From assembly GCA_023548195.1 (NCBI GenBank), contig JAJHZJ010000335.1, forward strand, positions 2,597,020 to 2,661,019: a stretch of 64,000 nt of DNA, read 5' to 3'. The stretch comes from Bettongia penicillata ogilbyi (lineage: Eukaryota > Chordata > Mammalia > Diprotodontia > Potoroidae). Shown piece after piece: positions 46,991-58,532 of this stretch (position 1 is the first letter of the stretch; every line of letters starts with the position of its first letter). Position numbers and translations under genes: made by a program. The notes beneath the pieces were generated by a model. The model was not told the DNA's origin, made no database searches, and saw only the letters and a list, made by a program, of their open reading frames with translations.

Positions 46991-48072
46991 CTGACAGCAC
47001 CTCCTCACTCCCATCCTTTTCACTGGAACCCAAACTTCTTTATTATCATCTGTTGAAACACAAACATACCCTTTTCCCCACGTTAACACTGTATGAGGAC
47101 CAAATCAATTTTTATTCTCATCGTGCCACATTACTTTACTGGCTGCTTTCAGGGCACTTGTTATTGCTGATTCATTCTTTGCAGACTCCTTATTAGGAAA
47201 TGTTAAGAATTTCATAGCAGCCAATAAGCATCATTATAGAATTTTAAATAATTTAGAGTATAAACAGCCAATTGTGAATTTATCAACTCCTGGTCCAACT
47301 CCTCCTTTTTCTTTTTGCAAGTAAGTGTCCAGGGATCGATTTGCTCATTCCACTATAGCTTGACCAGTGGGATTATGGGGGATTCCAGTGACATGTAAAA
47401 TGGAAAATTCCACCATGAACTGTTCAATGGCTTTATTGATTTAAGCTGGACCATTGTTTGGTTTAATGCTTTTTGGTACTGCATGATTTAGAATGTGACC
47501 GAGTGTGTGTGATATAAAATATTGTTGTTTTGGCCCTTATTGCTAGTTGAACTTCCATAGTTATCTGTTTAATACTATCTACCCTATCAGGAATATAGGC
47601 TGACTCTAATCTAAGTATCAATGGTACTGTATACTTTCTGTCCTATTAACATCCTTATTCTCTTCACTGCCTTATGTATGACTTGGGCTACCAGCACAAC
47701 ATAAAGCACACAAGCTCTGTTCTTTATCTGAGCCAAATATACCCACTCAATAATCCCTTGTTTTTGATGTAAAACTCCAGTGGGTATTTTTTCAGTGAAT
47801 AAAATTGTTACTTCCAAGTCCTGTGATTCTAATATCCTGCTAGTAGTACACCCCATAATCTTTTTCTGCACTAATTTCAAACATTCCAGTGCTTCATCTG
47901 TCCATCCTCTGCATGAGTTTAATTGAGAGGGACCTTTCAATAAATCATATAATGGTTTCATTTGATCAGTTGTAATTCTCAACTGTGGCCTGCACCACTG
48001 AATTTCTCCTATCAATTTCTGAAAGTCATTTAAAGTTGTAACCTTTGTAGAATCTGTGATAGGTGATTTCAA
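46991..48072 (-). pseudogene. Provirus pol fragments (RT connection/RNase H and integrase)
   Basis: 47611-48072 is an open stretch of 153 codons with FQKLIGEIQW, LRITTDQMKPLYDLL and later VLHQKQG, matching the RT connection into RNase H of class II retroviruses. 47230-47480 carries integrase core remains (the NNGPA-like and IPHNPTGQAIVE segments, the last holding the catalytic Glu, directly followed by a stop). 47000-47160 carries the C-terminal integrase domain (LTWGKGYVCVS, EVWVPVKRM). The integrase N-terminus and much of RNase H are missing between these parts. The main RT domain with the catalytic YMDD box is absent upstream. Confidence 0.85.
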
Positions 48073-49355
48073 ACTTAAGCCTTACCACCTTATATCATTG
48101 TTTCACAGGGTAGTTTCTCCTTCTCTGATTACATTTACTCTGAAAAAGAAAACTTTTTAGAAATTAAGTTGTTAATAAGTTCAAACACTAAATTTAACTT
48201 TTGCTTAAGCCAAGGAATGACTACAAGTTCAGATTAAAAGAGCAAGATCTTTTCTGCTTCATAGACCATTACATATTAATTTATCAACACATTATTTTGA
48301 AAATGAGAATTTAAAACCGTTTAAAATTTGTCCTGTTCTTAACAGTCACTAAACTTTTCCAAAAATTTAGTTGAAAACCTTCAAAATAATAGTTCTCTTC
48401 TCTTGATCTAATCTGGAATGATAAAGGTTACAATTCACTGTAGACCCAGCTGAATGATGAGTTGGGACTGCAGGGCAAAAATCTTAATGGTTCCATCCTT
48501 TACTCAAGTAAATTTTATTTCTGTGTCCACTCCTTAAGAACTTCCTTGAATGAGAGAGTTTTTGAATTCCTCAGCTGAAGGGAGGGAGACTTCTGGACAA
48601 CTGCCCAGTGGCGCCAAGTCTATTCCATTCTGCTGGAGAGTTTCAAAAGCTTTATCTCTGCTGAGGTGTCCCTTTAAGATTTATGCATGTTTCCAATTTT
48701 CCTAGTGCCAAATAATATAACAAATCCTGATCTGTTTTAAACATCCAATTAGGAGTGACACGTTTCACTTAAAATGTGAACAGAATAACTACCTTTTGGT
48801 TACTTCTCATTATACAAAATACTTTTCTTTTAGGTGAGATTTAGGTGAAAATGCTGATCAGCCTGCACCAGATCTCCTCTCGTCTCTCTCTCCACCCTCA
48901 CAATTTGGCCAGAATTGGAGAGTAAAGCGAGAGAGAGTTTAACCAAAAACTTTCAAATAATTTCCAAAACCTTTATGCTTTCCTTAAACTTCATATCCAT
49001 GTTGTTTTCCTAATGGGCTTTGATTAAAGCCCCCTTTAAAACTGCACAGACACTATGTCCCTGCATTTCCCATCCAAGACTACACCTTGCAATCACATAA
49101 ACTAAATAATATAAGATTAGTTCCTCTCTTTCTCTCTCCCATACTTCTCCCCGATGCTGCAGTCATCAGAGAGAAGGGAGGAGGGGGAGGAAAAGAGATA
49201 ACTTTCCAAGGTCCAGCTACCATGGAGCTGACCGTAATAACTCACAAACACACGCACACAGAACATGTAAAGACAGAACACATATACAGACAATAAAAGA
49301 ATCCAAAAAACAGAAAAAATTGTCAGAAATCCTCTGTACACATTATAACTCTGGC
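48073..49355 (-). other. Unassigned AT-rich block inside the provirus
   Basis: It lies where gag CA/NC, protease and the RT fingers/palm should be. It is far richer in A/T than the flanking viral parts. On the provirus strand it holds a pyrimidine-rich TTTTCTTTTTCAG (about 48140) that could be a splice acceptor. There are only short open stretches: a hydrophobic 74-codon frame at 49117-49341, and a coding-like patch near 48540-48700. I do not recognise it. It may be captured host sequence or decayed viral sequence. Confidence 0.5.
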
Positions 49356-50177
49356 TTAATTTCTATCACTGTGTCCGGGCTGCTGAATTCTCCACTGTGC
49401 CACAAATCCTGGGCAAATTTTTTGCTGTGCCACAAAACCAGGCCCTGGGCCAACTCTGGATGTATTTCCTGGTTGAATTTCTGACTGCACCAACTCCCTC
49501 TTTCCTCTCTGTCCTATCTGGTCATGATTGTCTCCTGAGCTCCCAGACCGCCAAGATTGTATGACTGTCTGTACATAAGCAGAGCCAGGACCGTATTTTG
49601 TGGCAGTCTCTTTAAGATCTCTTAGGAATTTGTAGGACAGCGGTTTATGCACCCTTTGAGGCTGTCCGCCCTGTTCTGGCTGAACAAGCACAGGGAATAG
49701 GTTGGCCCCTTCCCAATCTACCTCCTCTCTATTTTCCTGCTGCTCTGGGACTTCCTCTTTTTGTTTGTCCTGTGATTTCTTTTGGGGTCCCTCTCCTCTC
49801 TGCGGGCGAGGTTTTGTTCCTTGTCTTTTCCCGTGTCCTGCTCCCTCCTCCCGGATTCCTTCCTGACTCTGTCTTTTCGCCTCTTGAACTACACTACCCA
49901 GACTTCTCCATGGATACATAACAAAGTCCTGGGGATTGAGGAAGTAGGGGTCCTCTTTTTGGTATGAAGCCATCTGCTGCCCTATTAATCGGCAACGGGT
50001 CGGATCAATTCCTGTATGCTCTACCCATGGACTGATGGTTATTATTTTCTCGACCCAATCTTGGCAAATTCTTATGTGTATTTTTATCCCATTCTGCTTG
50101 CAGAGTTCGTACACTTGGCAAGCGAGAATTCCTTTGTCCTCTGGCATAATCCCTCCTACGGACTGTGTTTGTCCCAT
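49356..50177 (-). pseudogene. Provirus gag, matrix and start of capsid only
   Basis: An open frame of 273 codons. It starts MGQ, giving a myristoylation site typical of Gag. The first about 100 residues look like matrix. Residues about 105-150 are Lys/Glu/Gln/Pro-rich linker. The capsid N-terminus follows (KPLSYKFLRDLKE, then KYGPGSAYVQ). It ends with low-complexity GPGFVAQ-type repeats and no nucleocapsid zinc knuckles. A normal class II Gag is about twice as long, so assembly function is not expected. The start is 137 nt downstream of the primer site, after a leader splice donor at 50296. Confidence 0.85.
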
Positions 50178-50294
50178 TTTTTAGTTCTGCCTTCGGGGAG
50201 CCTCGGGTAAATCTTTAACTTTTCGCTCTGCTCAGGCAATCCCCGGGTGCTTGGCTCTTCTATCCCCCGCCCGCGAGGGATAGGTGAGTTACTC

Positions 50295-50300
50295 ACCTCA
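50295..50300 (-). other. Candidate leader splice donor of the provirus
   Basis: Provirus-sense GAG|GTGAGTAA between primer site and gag start; exon end at 50297. This is the usual place for the donor that makes env mRNA. Confidence 0.6.
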
Positions 50301-50314
50301 CCACGTCCGTCACA

Positions 50315-50333
50315 GTCCCTGTTGGAGGCGCCA
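50315..50333 (-). other. Primer-binding site, tRNA-Lys type
   Basis: Starts 2 nt after the 5' LTR. It reads TGGCGCC, then an altered middle, then AACAGGGAC: the two ends match the tRNA-Lys(UUU) primer site, with one extra base and one change between them. Confidence 0.75.
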
Positions 50334-50335
50334 GT

Positions 50336-50909
50336 TGTCCGGGGCTCACGATCCCCGGTCGACCCTCCCGGTGAGTAGTAACCCCTCGCTCTGCTTCTCG
50401 CAGCTTCAGACGTCTCTGGGCCCGACCCCGGGGGCAGGAGCACGGGTGGAAACCAAGCACGAGCCAGAGTGGTAGAGCAATGCAGATGTTTATTCAGCAG
50501 TTCACATCAGCCCAGTCCCACCGAACTCCCTAGGGCGTTGCCTTTTATTCCTTATCCCTTCCGGTTCTTGCTATCCGGCCCCTGATTGGAGAGCTCAGCC
50601 TGCTGTCGCCCCAGCCCCCTCCCCTTAGCTGGTTGTGTCCTGTGGCAATAGGGCAGGAGTCTCTCTGGACCTTCCCTCCCCACTTGGACCATCTGCTTGG
50701 TCCTATCACAGGTGGCCAGGTGTGTTTTACTCTTACTGGGGCTCCCTCAGCACCTCCCCGAGGGCGGTATCGTGCCTTGTACACGAGCCTTTCCTGCACC
50801 CTTAGCCCGGAAGTCACGGGTGAGGCGCGTGATTGCCGGGGGGGGGGGGACAGGTATAGACTCCTGCTGTTACCTCTCTGCCCAGGAGGTTCGGGGACGG
50901 CCCCTGACA
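50336..50909 (-). repeat. 5' LTR of the provirus (574 bp)
   Basis: Same sequence as 44751-45328 with a G12 instead of a G16 run (50838-50849). AATAAA signal at 50489-50494. Drives the defective provirus in the same direction as the OR array. The long antisense frames over it are shadows. Confidence 0.97.
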
Positions 50910-50915
50910 ATAGCC
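50910..50915. other. Target-site duplication, right copy (provirus)
   Basis: ATAGCC directly after the last LTR base, matching 44745-44750. Confidence 0.9.
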
Positions 50916-51509
50916 AGTGAATCACAAGACACACACTCCCAACTGTTGATTAGAAACCCCTTTCCACAGAATTAGCCTAAAGTATGTGTAAATTAGTGCT
51001 ATTTCCTCACAAATCATGTTTATATAATAAAACAACTGATTAATCATGAAAAATGCAATCAATCTACTAAAAATAGGACTACAGATTTAGATTTCAAGTT
51101 AATTTAAGGAACAATTCTAGTCAACTACATCAGGGAACTCATCATAATTCATACCACTTTAAATTTTGCTACCCAGTAAGGAGATAATTGGTGACCCTAT
51201 GAGTAACTAATTCAAATATTATTATCCCCCTTTCAGAGATGAGAAGAGTGACCTTGTAACAGATTAAATTACTTACCTGGGATTAGACATCAAAGACAGA
51301 ATGGTGGCTCATTGGGTAACCACTTGAATAGTGTATTATTATGGAAATTGCTATAGAAGCAGGTTGTATGAAGGTTGTACTCGATGAGTTGTGGAGATAT
51401 ACTGCAATTCACAAATTCTCTGATCCTGTGTGTAATGAAAAAAGAATTCCTGTTTTTGAACTCCAATCATAGCCCTTTTTAATGTCTTGCATGTTCACAG
51501 TTCCTGTTC
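50916..51509. other. Intergenic; antisense MIR piece at 51225-51310
   Basis: ATTATTATCCCCCTTTCAG followed by AGATGAGAAGAGTGACCTTG and TTACTTACCTGGGATTAGAC is an antisense MIR. The rest is unassigned. Confidence 0.5.
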
Positions 51510-51755
51510 ATTCATTTCAGATTTTTCTGGCTCATTGTGAATACATTTAGGGTTTTCATGGCAAAAATGCTAGATCGTTTGTTATTTCCCCATCCAGCTC
51601 ATTTTATAGATGAGGAAATTGAGGCAAACATGTTTAATTAATTTAACCAGGGTCACACAACTGGTAAGCGTCTGAGGCCAGACTGGAACTCAGGAATTTG
51701 ATCTTCCTGATTCCAGGCCTGGCACTCTATTCAATGAACCATATAACTGTCCTGT
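51510..51755 (-). repeat. Marsupial MAR1-type SINE, antisense
   Basis: GGGTTTTCATGGCAAAAATG, CCAGCTCATTTTATAGATGA, GGAAATTGAGGCAAACATG, CCAGGGTCACACAACTGGTA and TTCCTGATTCCAGGCCTGGC in order. Confidence 0.9.
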
Positions 51756-53149
51756 ATATCTATAGGCAAGTATCTTAGGTTTTGAGAATGTCAGTTTATT
51801 CATTGGATGAGATACTTTAAGTCCCTGTCATTCTTCATTTTTCGTAGTGTGTTTTGGTAAGGAATGTTTTGAAAAGACAGGTAAGAAGTGATCCTAAGCT
51901 TTCTGACTCTCAGTAAATTTGTTGTTGTTTCCCTAGTACAATGCTTCTCAGCCTTTCACAGAGCTGCGGAATGTCACGTCTTCCAAGTTTGCATGTACCT
52001 GAAATGAAGACTGAGATTAATACAAATGTATTTGACCATTTCCACAATATTTACAAATCAGTACTAAAAGGATTCTGAGGCATGATCATGTTGTATTACA
52101 AGTGGGATCTCCTCATTTAAACATGTTATAATGATCTTTGTCTATTGAAAAAGAAGAATCAACTATAGCTGCAAAAGCAATATCTACTTGTATTAATGCT
52201 TCAGAACTGCTCACTCTTATCCATCAGCCAACTACCATATCTACAAGGTGCACAAAAGCTCTCTTCCTCTTTGAGATTCTTTTATTTGAAAAGGTTGGGA
52301 GTCAATAGATATTCCTCTTGGGCTTGAAAAGGATATTAATTTACACTTAAAAGACTACAGAAGGAATGTAGATAGAGTGAGTGAATACCTTTCAGCAAAT
52401 AATATAAAATGCTGACAAAAGGATTTTTGGCAATGTGCTGGTAAATATAAACAAGTGAATATACAAAATGACTTGAAGAAACCTGGCCATTTATTCTGTT
52501 TTCCCATCCTTAATGGAATGCCTTGATATTATCGTGAAATTCATTGTGCTAACTTGAGTGCTTTGATGGACCTTCCCCAAAAAAATACCTAAGCATAGGT
52601 AACATATCAGAATCTGTCCCACCTTTATGTCCTTAGAGGAAGGAGATTTTGATTAAAGACTTCAGTGCCAAGAGAGAAGATTGCTATATTGTTTTCTTTC
52701 TTTCTGATGGTCAGAATGACAGTAAGTCCTAAAGTAGTTTCTCAAAAGGTGTTGATGTACATCCTGTCAGTGTAAGCTTCAAGATATCTTAAATGAAAAG
52801 ATGCAGAACTTAGATATATCAAAAATAGTGAATAGGCACATTCCTCAATTCCATATTTATCTGTATATAGGAACCAATGAAGAGCTCATTCCTTCAACCT
52901 TTTAACTATCTTCACTCTCAAATGATGATAAAGCTGAAAAAATAGTTTCAGATATGCTGTGCAAGAAGATTTCACTATCACCACCACCACCCACACATGC
53001 CTAATAAGCGATTGGACATAAACATATCTTCAAGGAAGAAATCCACAATTAAATAATGAAGATAAAAATTATTAACTCTATGATGTCATCAAACTCTCTC
53101 CAAAAGAAAGGATTAGAATTTTATTTTTTTACATCCCTATGATCTAAAG
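51756..53149. other. Intergenic, nothing recognised
   Basis: No gene or clear repeat. This is where the paralogous upstream block of the fourth receptor would be expected once the provirus is subtracted, but I could not find it. Confidence 0.4.
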
Positions 53150-54990
53150 GATGCAATCTTCCCTTTTCTCTCCTTTAATGTGTAAGACATGAAACTCCCT
53201 TTTCCATTTTTCCCTCCACCATTTTCCTCCTTTTCTTCAGTCCCTGATAAAGAAGTATTTTTTCTATTTTCCAAAACCAATCCTTCTACATAATCTCTTG
53301 ATAACACCTCTTCCATTTTCTCTGAGAGCTTGCTGCCTTGATAATTCCTTGATTTCCTCCTATCTTCACTTAATCCTTATGGTTAGTTACTTTCCTCCAC
53401 TGACATATATGTTCAAGACTTATTCTTTATAAAAAAGATACTTGAAGTCTCCATCCAGTCAAATTTTTCCCTCTAACAGCACTTTTGCTTTGCACAGATA
53501 AACTGTGAAAAAACAAAGTTTGTTGGTGTGCATTTCCCTACTTTTTTCTACATCTGCTCCCTCCATTCTTCTGTATGTATTCTCTACACCTAGAATAAAG
53601 GTATAGGTGCCATCATTCAAGTAAAACTTAACTCTTCAAGTTGATCAAAAGATTTTAACTTCTATCTGTGATTTTTTTTCCACTCTTGTTCTGATTTATT
53701 GCCCAATTTTTAGTGTGGTTTAAGGCCATGTCTGCTTAGTCACTCTACTGCCTTGACATCTGTGGAAGATTTTCTTGTTCCTCTTCACATATTCTTACTC
53801 TGCTTTCCTGGAACAAGGTTTTTCTTTTGTTCATCACTTGCACACTGTGAAAATGCTCTATCTAGGGCCTTCTTTTCTTCTCTCTCTAAAAACTCTCATG
53901 ATGATTTCATCAGTTCTCATGAGTTTAATTATCATCTTAAGATGGCTACACCCAAATAAGTGTAACCAAAGTTTAATCTCTACTTTGAATTTCAGTCTTT
54001 CATTACCAAATTCCAGCTAGACATTGCTAATATGAAGTGCTATGGGCATTTCAAATTCAACATACCAAAAATGGAACTCATGTTTTCCCTTAGTTACTCT
54101 TATTCAAATTTCTGTTTGTTGAGGGTACCAACGTACCTCCAGTACTAAAGATTAATATCCTTAGAATAACTTTACTTATTCTTGCCCTTTACCATTATTA
54201 TTAAATGAGCTGTCAAGCTGTTATAGTAACTCCACAATGCCTCTTTTAACTTCCCTGTATCTCTTCATTCTTACAACACATAACTAAATTCGATCTCCAT
54301 GCTTTTCTTATACTATAGGAGTAACTTAATTAATCTATACTTCTTGTATCTTCACTTTCCACTCCATTCCTACATGCCTACAAGTTGATATTCTTAAGTC
54401 ACAAGTGACTATGTCATCCTCTACACAAAAATCTTCAGAGGCATCATACTACTGATATAGAAAATATAGCACAACAGAGTAACAATAAAAATAACAATAG
54501 TAAAGCTCAATTATTCAGTTTGATATTCAAAGTCATCCTTAATATGTTTCCAATATACCTCATTACACTTATTTAGCATTATGATCCTTAATATGCTTGC
54601 CCTTCTGGTGAATAAAAGGGCATCCTAGTTATTTCCTCTAAATAACTTTTCATAACTATGCTTCATACCTTTAACCAATAAGTTTCATATAATGGGAATG
54701 CATCTCCTTTGCATGTCTTGTTTAGTGAAATACCTAGCTTCCTTCAAATCATATGCTAAAAACTTGTTTCTTCAGGCCTCATCAGACCTCTCCTCAAATT
54801 TTTGGAGGACTTTCTTTCTAGAAATTTATTTGTACTTCTTTGCATTTTTGTATACATTTTGTATTTAATAATATTTTATTTGGTTGACTTCCAAATAGAA
54901 TATGGGCACTTTTAGGTCAGGTATTTTTTGTTTCATTATTTTATATTCCCAACAACTAGTAAAGTTCCTTACACAGAAGGCAATGAATGG
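53150..54990 (+). mobile_element. L2-type LINE fragment, long and decayed
   Basis: The 3' part is clear. TTCATCAGTTCTCATGAGTT and AATTATCATCTTAAGATGGC are followed by CAAATTCAACATACCAAAAATG plus GAACTCATGTTTTCC. A TGACTATGTCATCC block follows, then AGCTTCCTTCAAATCATATG, GCCTCATCAGACCTCTCCTC, a TGTATACATTTTGTATTT block and CTAGTAAAGTTCCTTACACA. The pyrimidine-rich 53150-53760 part probably belongs to the same element but is less certain. The 68- and 81-codon frames at 53753-54020 are remnants. Confidence 0.65.
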
Positions 54991-57604
54991 ATGCGCATTG
55001 TTTTGATTTGCCAAGGGATATATTTTTAGAAACTCTTCAAATTCTTGCTGTTGCCTGTTTAACTCTCAGACATTTAGCAAAGATTGATTCTTCTATTAAA
55101 TGATGAGGCTCCTTCAAGTGATAAGCATGAACTATTTTTATCGATATTTTCACGCAATCCTTTTAGAAAAAAAATAATTTCTATTTCACATATGGTGACA
55201 CATTTATAGTAATTTTTAATAATCTAGGGATTTTTTAAAAGTTCACCACCCTTTCAGGTTTCCAGGTAATTTCTTATCTCCACTATGAAGATAATATGGG
55301 ACTAGTTTTTACTATGTTGGTAAAATAGTTTAGAAAATATTCACATGACTTCAACGTTAGCAATTCTATAATGTGCTAAATCAACTGGAGAAAGCTTCTA
55401 ATCATATTCATGCTAGGTAAGCAATACCCTTTAATGGAAAGGCCATGGGGCAAAGAAACAGGAGACTTTGATTAAAATTCTTTCTCTGTGATGAATTAGT
55501 TTTGTATCCTGTAGGCCATTCAATTGCCTTGTGTCTAAGCTTCCCCATTATACACATCCATAATAATAACAGTAACATTTACATTTGCTTGAATTAAGAG
55601 CTATTTTGATTAAAATATCAGTGTAAACTATAGAAAACACTCTAGAATCTGGCCCTAATAAAAAAAATAACCTTTCAAACATTAGAATCTGGGTGTTGTT
55701 TTGGTGAGGTCTCCCACAGAGGTTTCTGGATCATTACTCTGGAAATTGCAAAATAAAACTCATTTTACTTCCTATAAAAGATCCTCAATATTCCCAGTAG
55801 AATGACTCAGGCTGAAAAGCTCATAAATCACAAAAATAATTTTATTGATTAATATTTTTATTTATGGAACTAAAATACAGAAAACATTTGTGTCCAAATG
55901 TAGTGAAACTCTCAATCACTTTCCATAGGGGCTCACAAAAGTGCATTTGAATTATAGTTCTCCTCTACATAGCTTAGAGTTACTAAAGACTCGATCTGTC
56001 CCCCTTCAGACTCACACAGTGTGTAAATTTTGCATTATTAGTCTCAATGTATAGATTTGCTCCTTCATGTTTTGATACTGTACCTTATAACTCTTCAATT
56101 TTTATCCTTATTTTGTTTCTTGGTTTTGTTTTGTTCTATTTCATTTTGTTTTCCCCACCACATAGATTTTTTTCTTCCATCAGTCTTTTGTTATTCAGTC
56201 AATGGTCAAGCATTCCTGTTGTATATGAGTTCCTCCTCTCCAGGTAATCATGAATATGCCGTCTATTCAAGTGTTTCTGTCTATACTTGTCCCTATTACA
56301 TCTGTCTCTTGGTGGCTTATATGGATATTGCTGGTGGTCTTTAGTGTAGTGCTTCCTGCAGCTCTGAATGTGATTCAATGGCCCTTAAAACTCCCTGATA
56401 CCTCCCTATCATTCCAGGACTCATGTGTTTCCTCTTATATGAAAGCAGTTTCCCCGCTGTATTTCTTCCTAAGGAATGCCTAATAAATGATGTGGAATAC
56501 CTAGCCAGATTTATCCTTATTTTTAATTCAAAAATAAATTATAATCTATAAAATTCAATTATCAATGTGCAATTAAAAGTGCAGGAAAACTCAAACATAG
56601 GTCATCCAATTTAAGTTTTTTTGTTTTTTTCTTTTGTTTTTTTACCAATAAGGAAACTGCGATGTTAAATGATTTTTTCCAAGGTCACAAAGGAAGTAAA
56701 CACCACAGGCATGACTTGAATGTACTGCTTGACCCTTGACAGAAAGTGTTTCTTCTAATGTATCACAATGCATGTGCTGTTTGTATAAATACATTCACTA
56801 TGTAAAGCAAAATATTCATGCACCTATGTGCTTTGTATGTCATCCATTGGCTCTGATATTCACCAACATTTTGCAGTTGCTTTTTATTATTATGTTCATG
56901 ATTTTGTTGAAGTCATTGGGAGTAGTGTATGAAAACTGAGATCTCAATACTATGGATACTACTACTAAAGAAATCTGTATTACCCAAGGTATTGGCAAAC
57001 ATCCTCCTGCATAATATTAGAGTAATTCCAAATTTAGTAAGGCAGTGTCACACAGAGTGCATGGGTCAAGCACTTGACCCCACATCTTCCTCATTCTGAG
57101 GTAGGTTTTCCTATTCATAACACTCGTAGCAGCATTCTGCTTCTCACAACATTATAGGCAAAATATCTGACCATATATTCCTACTTTCTCCAGTTAATAT
57201 GTACTTAAAACTTGGAACAATGATGTGTTTAAGTCTATAGAGAAATTATCTCATTTTCTCAGTAAGGAAATACATTCCCACACAAACCCTTCCTTCCACA
57301 ATCAATTCTCAACAACATCCTTGATTGATATTCCCCATAGATTATATTTCTTTTCTCTATAGAATCCACAGAATCACGTCTCATAAAAAAAATGCCCCAA
57401 GTACGAAATGAATAGTTGTTTTCCTAAGAAGCCCTTAGAGTAGAATTTTAGCAAAATCAACTTTGGGAACCATAACACCAATGATAAAACAAACATTTGT
57501 CTGTTGACTGATTGACAGAAAAGATGATCTCTTCATTAACCACCCTCTCTCCAATAAAACAAGTCGGAAGTATGAAAAGTCTTTTCTGTTTCCCTTGGGG
57601 GTCA
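54991..57604. other. Intergenic, AT-rich, old SINE scraps only
   Basis: No gene. MIR-like scraps lie at about 55480-55570 (sense) and 56640-56730 (antisense, AATAAGGAAACTGCGATG then AAGGTCACAAAGGAAGTAAA). The 56-kb frames of 66-95 codons on the + strand overlap one another and have no family features. Confidence 0.5.
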
Positions 57605-58532
57605 TCAGTGTTTGATTGGGTCATTTATCCTGTTCCTGAGCTTCCTTGTGTCATTCTTCATCTCCTTATTTCTCAGGGTGTAGATTAAGGGGTTGAACAT
57701 GGGGTAATGACAGCAAAAATTACAGTCATTGTTTTATCAGTGGAGAAGATGCGAACAAGCCTAACATACATAAAAATGCAAGGAACAAAGAATAAGCCAA
57801 CAACTGTGATGTGCGACATGCAAGTGGAAAGAGCTTTGCATTGGCTTTCTAGACTGTGGGTCTTCAGGGAGTGTAGGATGACCCCATAGGAAATAAGCAA
57901 CATTGCAAAGATGATGGCACAGATTGCTCCTCCATTAGCAACAACTGAGAGTCCAATGATATGGGTACTGATACAGGCAAGTTCTAGTGAGGGGTACACA
58001 TCACAGATGAAATGATCAGTTACATTAGGGCCACAGAAGGGGAGCCTGGAAATAAAAAGAAGCTGAACTACTGAATGAAGAAAACCTCCAACCCAGGCTA
58101 CAACCAGCAACAGAACATAAACACAGCGTCTCATGATGACCAAATAATACAGAGGCTTACAGATGGCTACATAGCAATCATGAGCCGTTACCACCAAGAG
58201 AAAGACCTCTGTGCCTCCAAAGAAGTGAGCAATAAAAAGCTGGCTCATGCAAGCTTGGAAGGAAATAGCATTCTTCTCATAGAGCAAGTGTATTATCATT
58301 TTGGGAGAAATAACTGTAGAATAGACAGCATCCATAAGAGACAAATGAGCAAGGAAGAAGCGCATAGGGGATTCCGGAGACTGGCTGGAAATGACTGTTA
58401 CCACAATCAGAAAGTTGCCCCCCATTGTTATAATGTAGATGGTTAAGAAGACAACAAATAATGTTTTTTGAATCTCAGGATTCTGAGTAAGTCCTCGTAG
58501 GACAAACTCAGTCACATTCTTCCTGTTTCCAT
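57605..58532 (-). pseudogene. Olfactory receptor pseudogene, family 4, two single-base deletions
   Basis: The original ATG is at 58532 and the natural stop at 57605-57607. Two 1-nt deletions break the frame, both in homopolymers. One lies in the A-run just after the ATG (about 58526, AAA for AAAA). The other lies in the PMLNP segment of TM7 (57701-57704, GGGG for GGGGG). Between them 276 codons are open: Cys residues, [12 protein letters not shown] and CKALSTC are in place. The DRY box reads DCY, and PMYFFL reads PMRFFL. Residues after the second break would still encode a standard OR C-tail in another frame. It groups more with the receptor at 6775 (shared LHSLKTHS) than with the middle three. 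No in-frame start lies near the N-terminus except a GTG. Confidence 0.88.

Larger units (their letters stand above)
44751..50909 (-). mobile_element. Class II (betaretrovirus-like) endogenous provirus, defective
   Basis: Two LTRs flank about 5.0 kb of interior in the order PBS, gag fragment, unassigned block, pol fragments, env and polypurine tract on the minus strand, with a 6-bp target-site duplication. Class II is supported by the Lys-type primer site, the MGQ-type Gag N-terminus, pol segments of betaretrovirus type and the duplication length. An intact relative would have 7-9 kb; most of gag CA/NC, protease, the main RT domain and part of integrase are absent. Its high GC and CpG content contrasts with the flanks, fitting a recent arrival. 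No complete viral gene is present. Confidence 0.93.

Noticed and set aside
50156..50443. 95-codon minus-strand frame across LTR, leader and gag start, reminiscent of an upstream gag leader protein
   Set aside because: It is in another frame than gag, lacks a signal-peptide-like start and is best explained by the GC-rich LTR with few stop codons.
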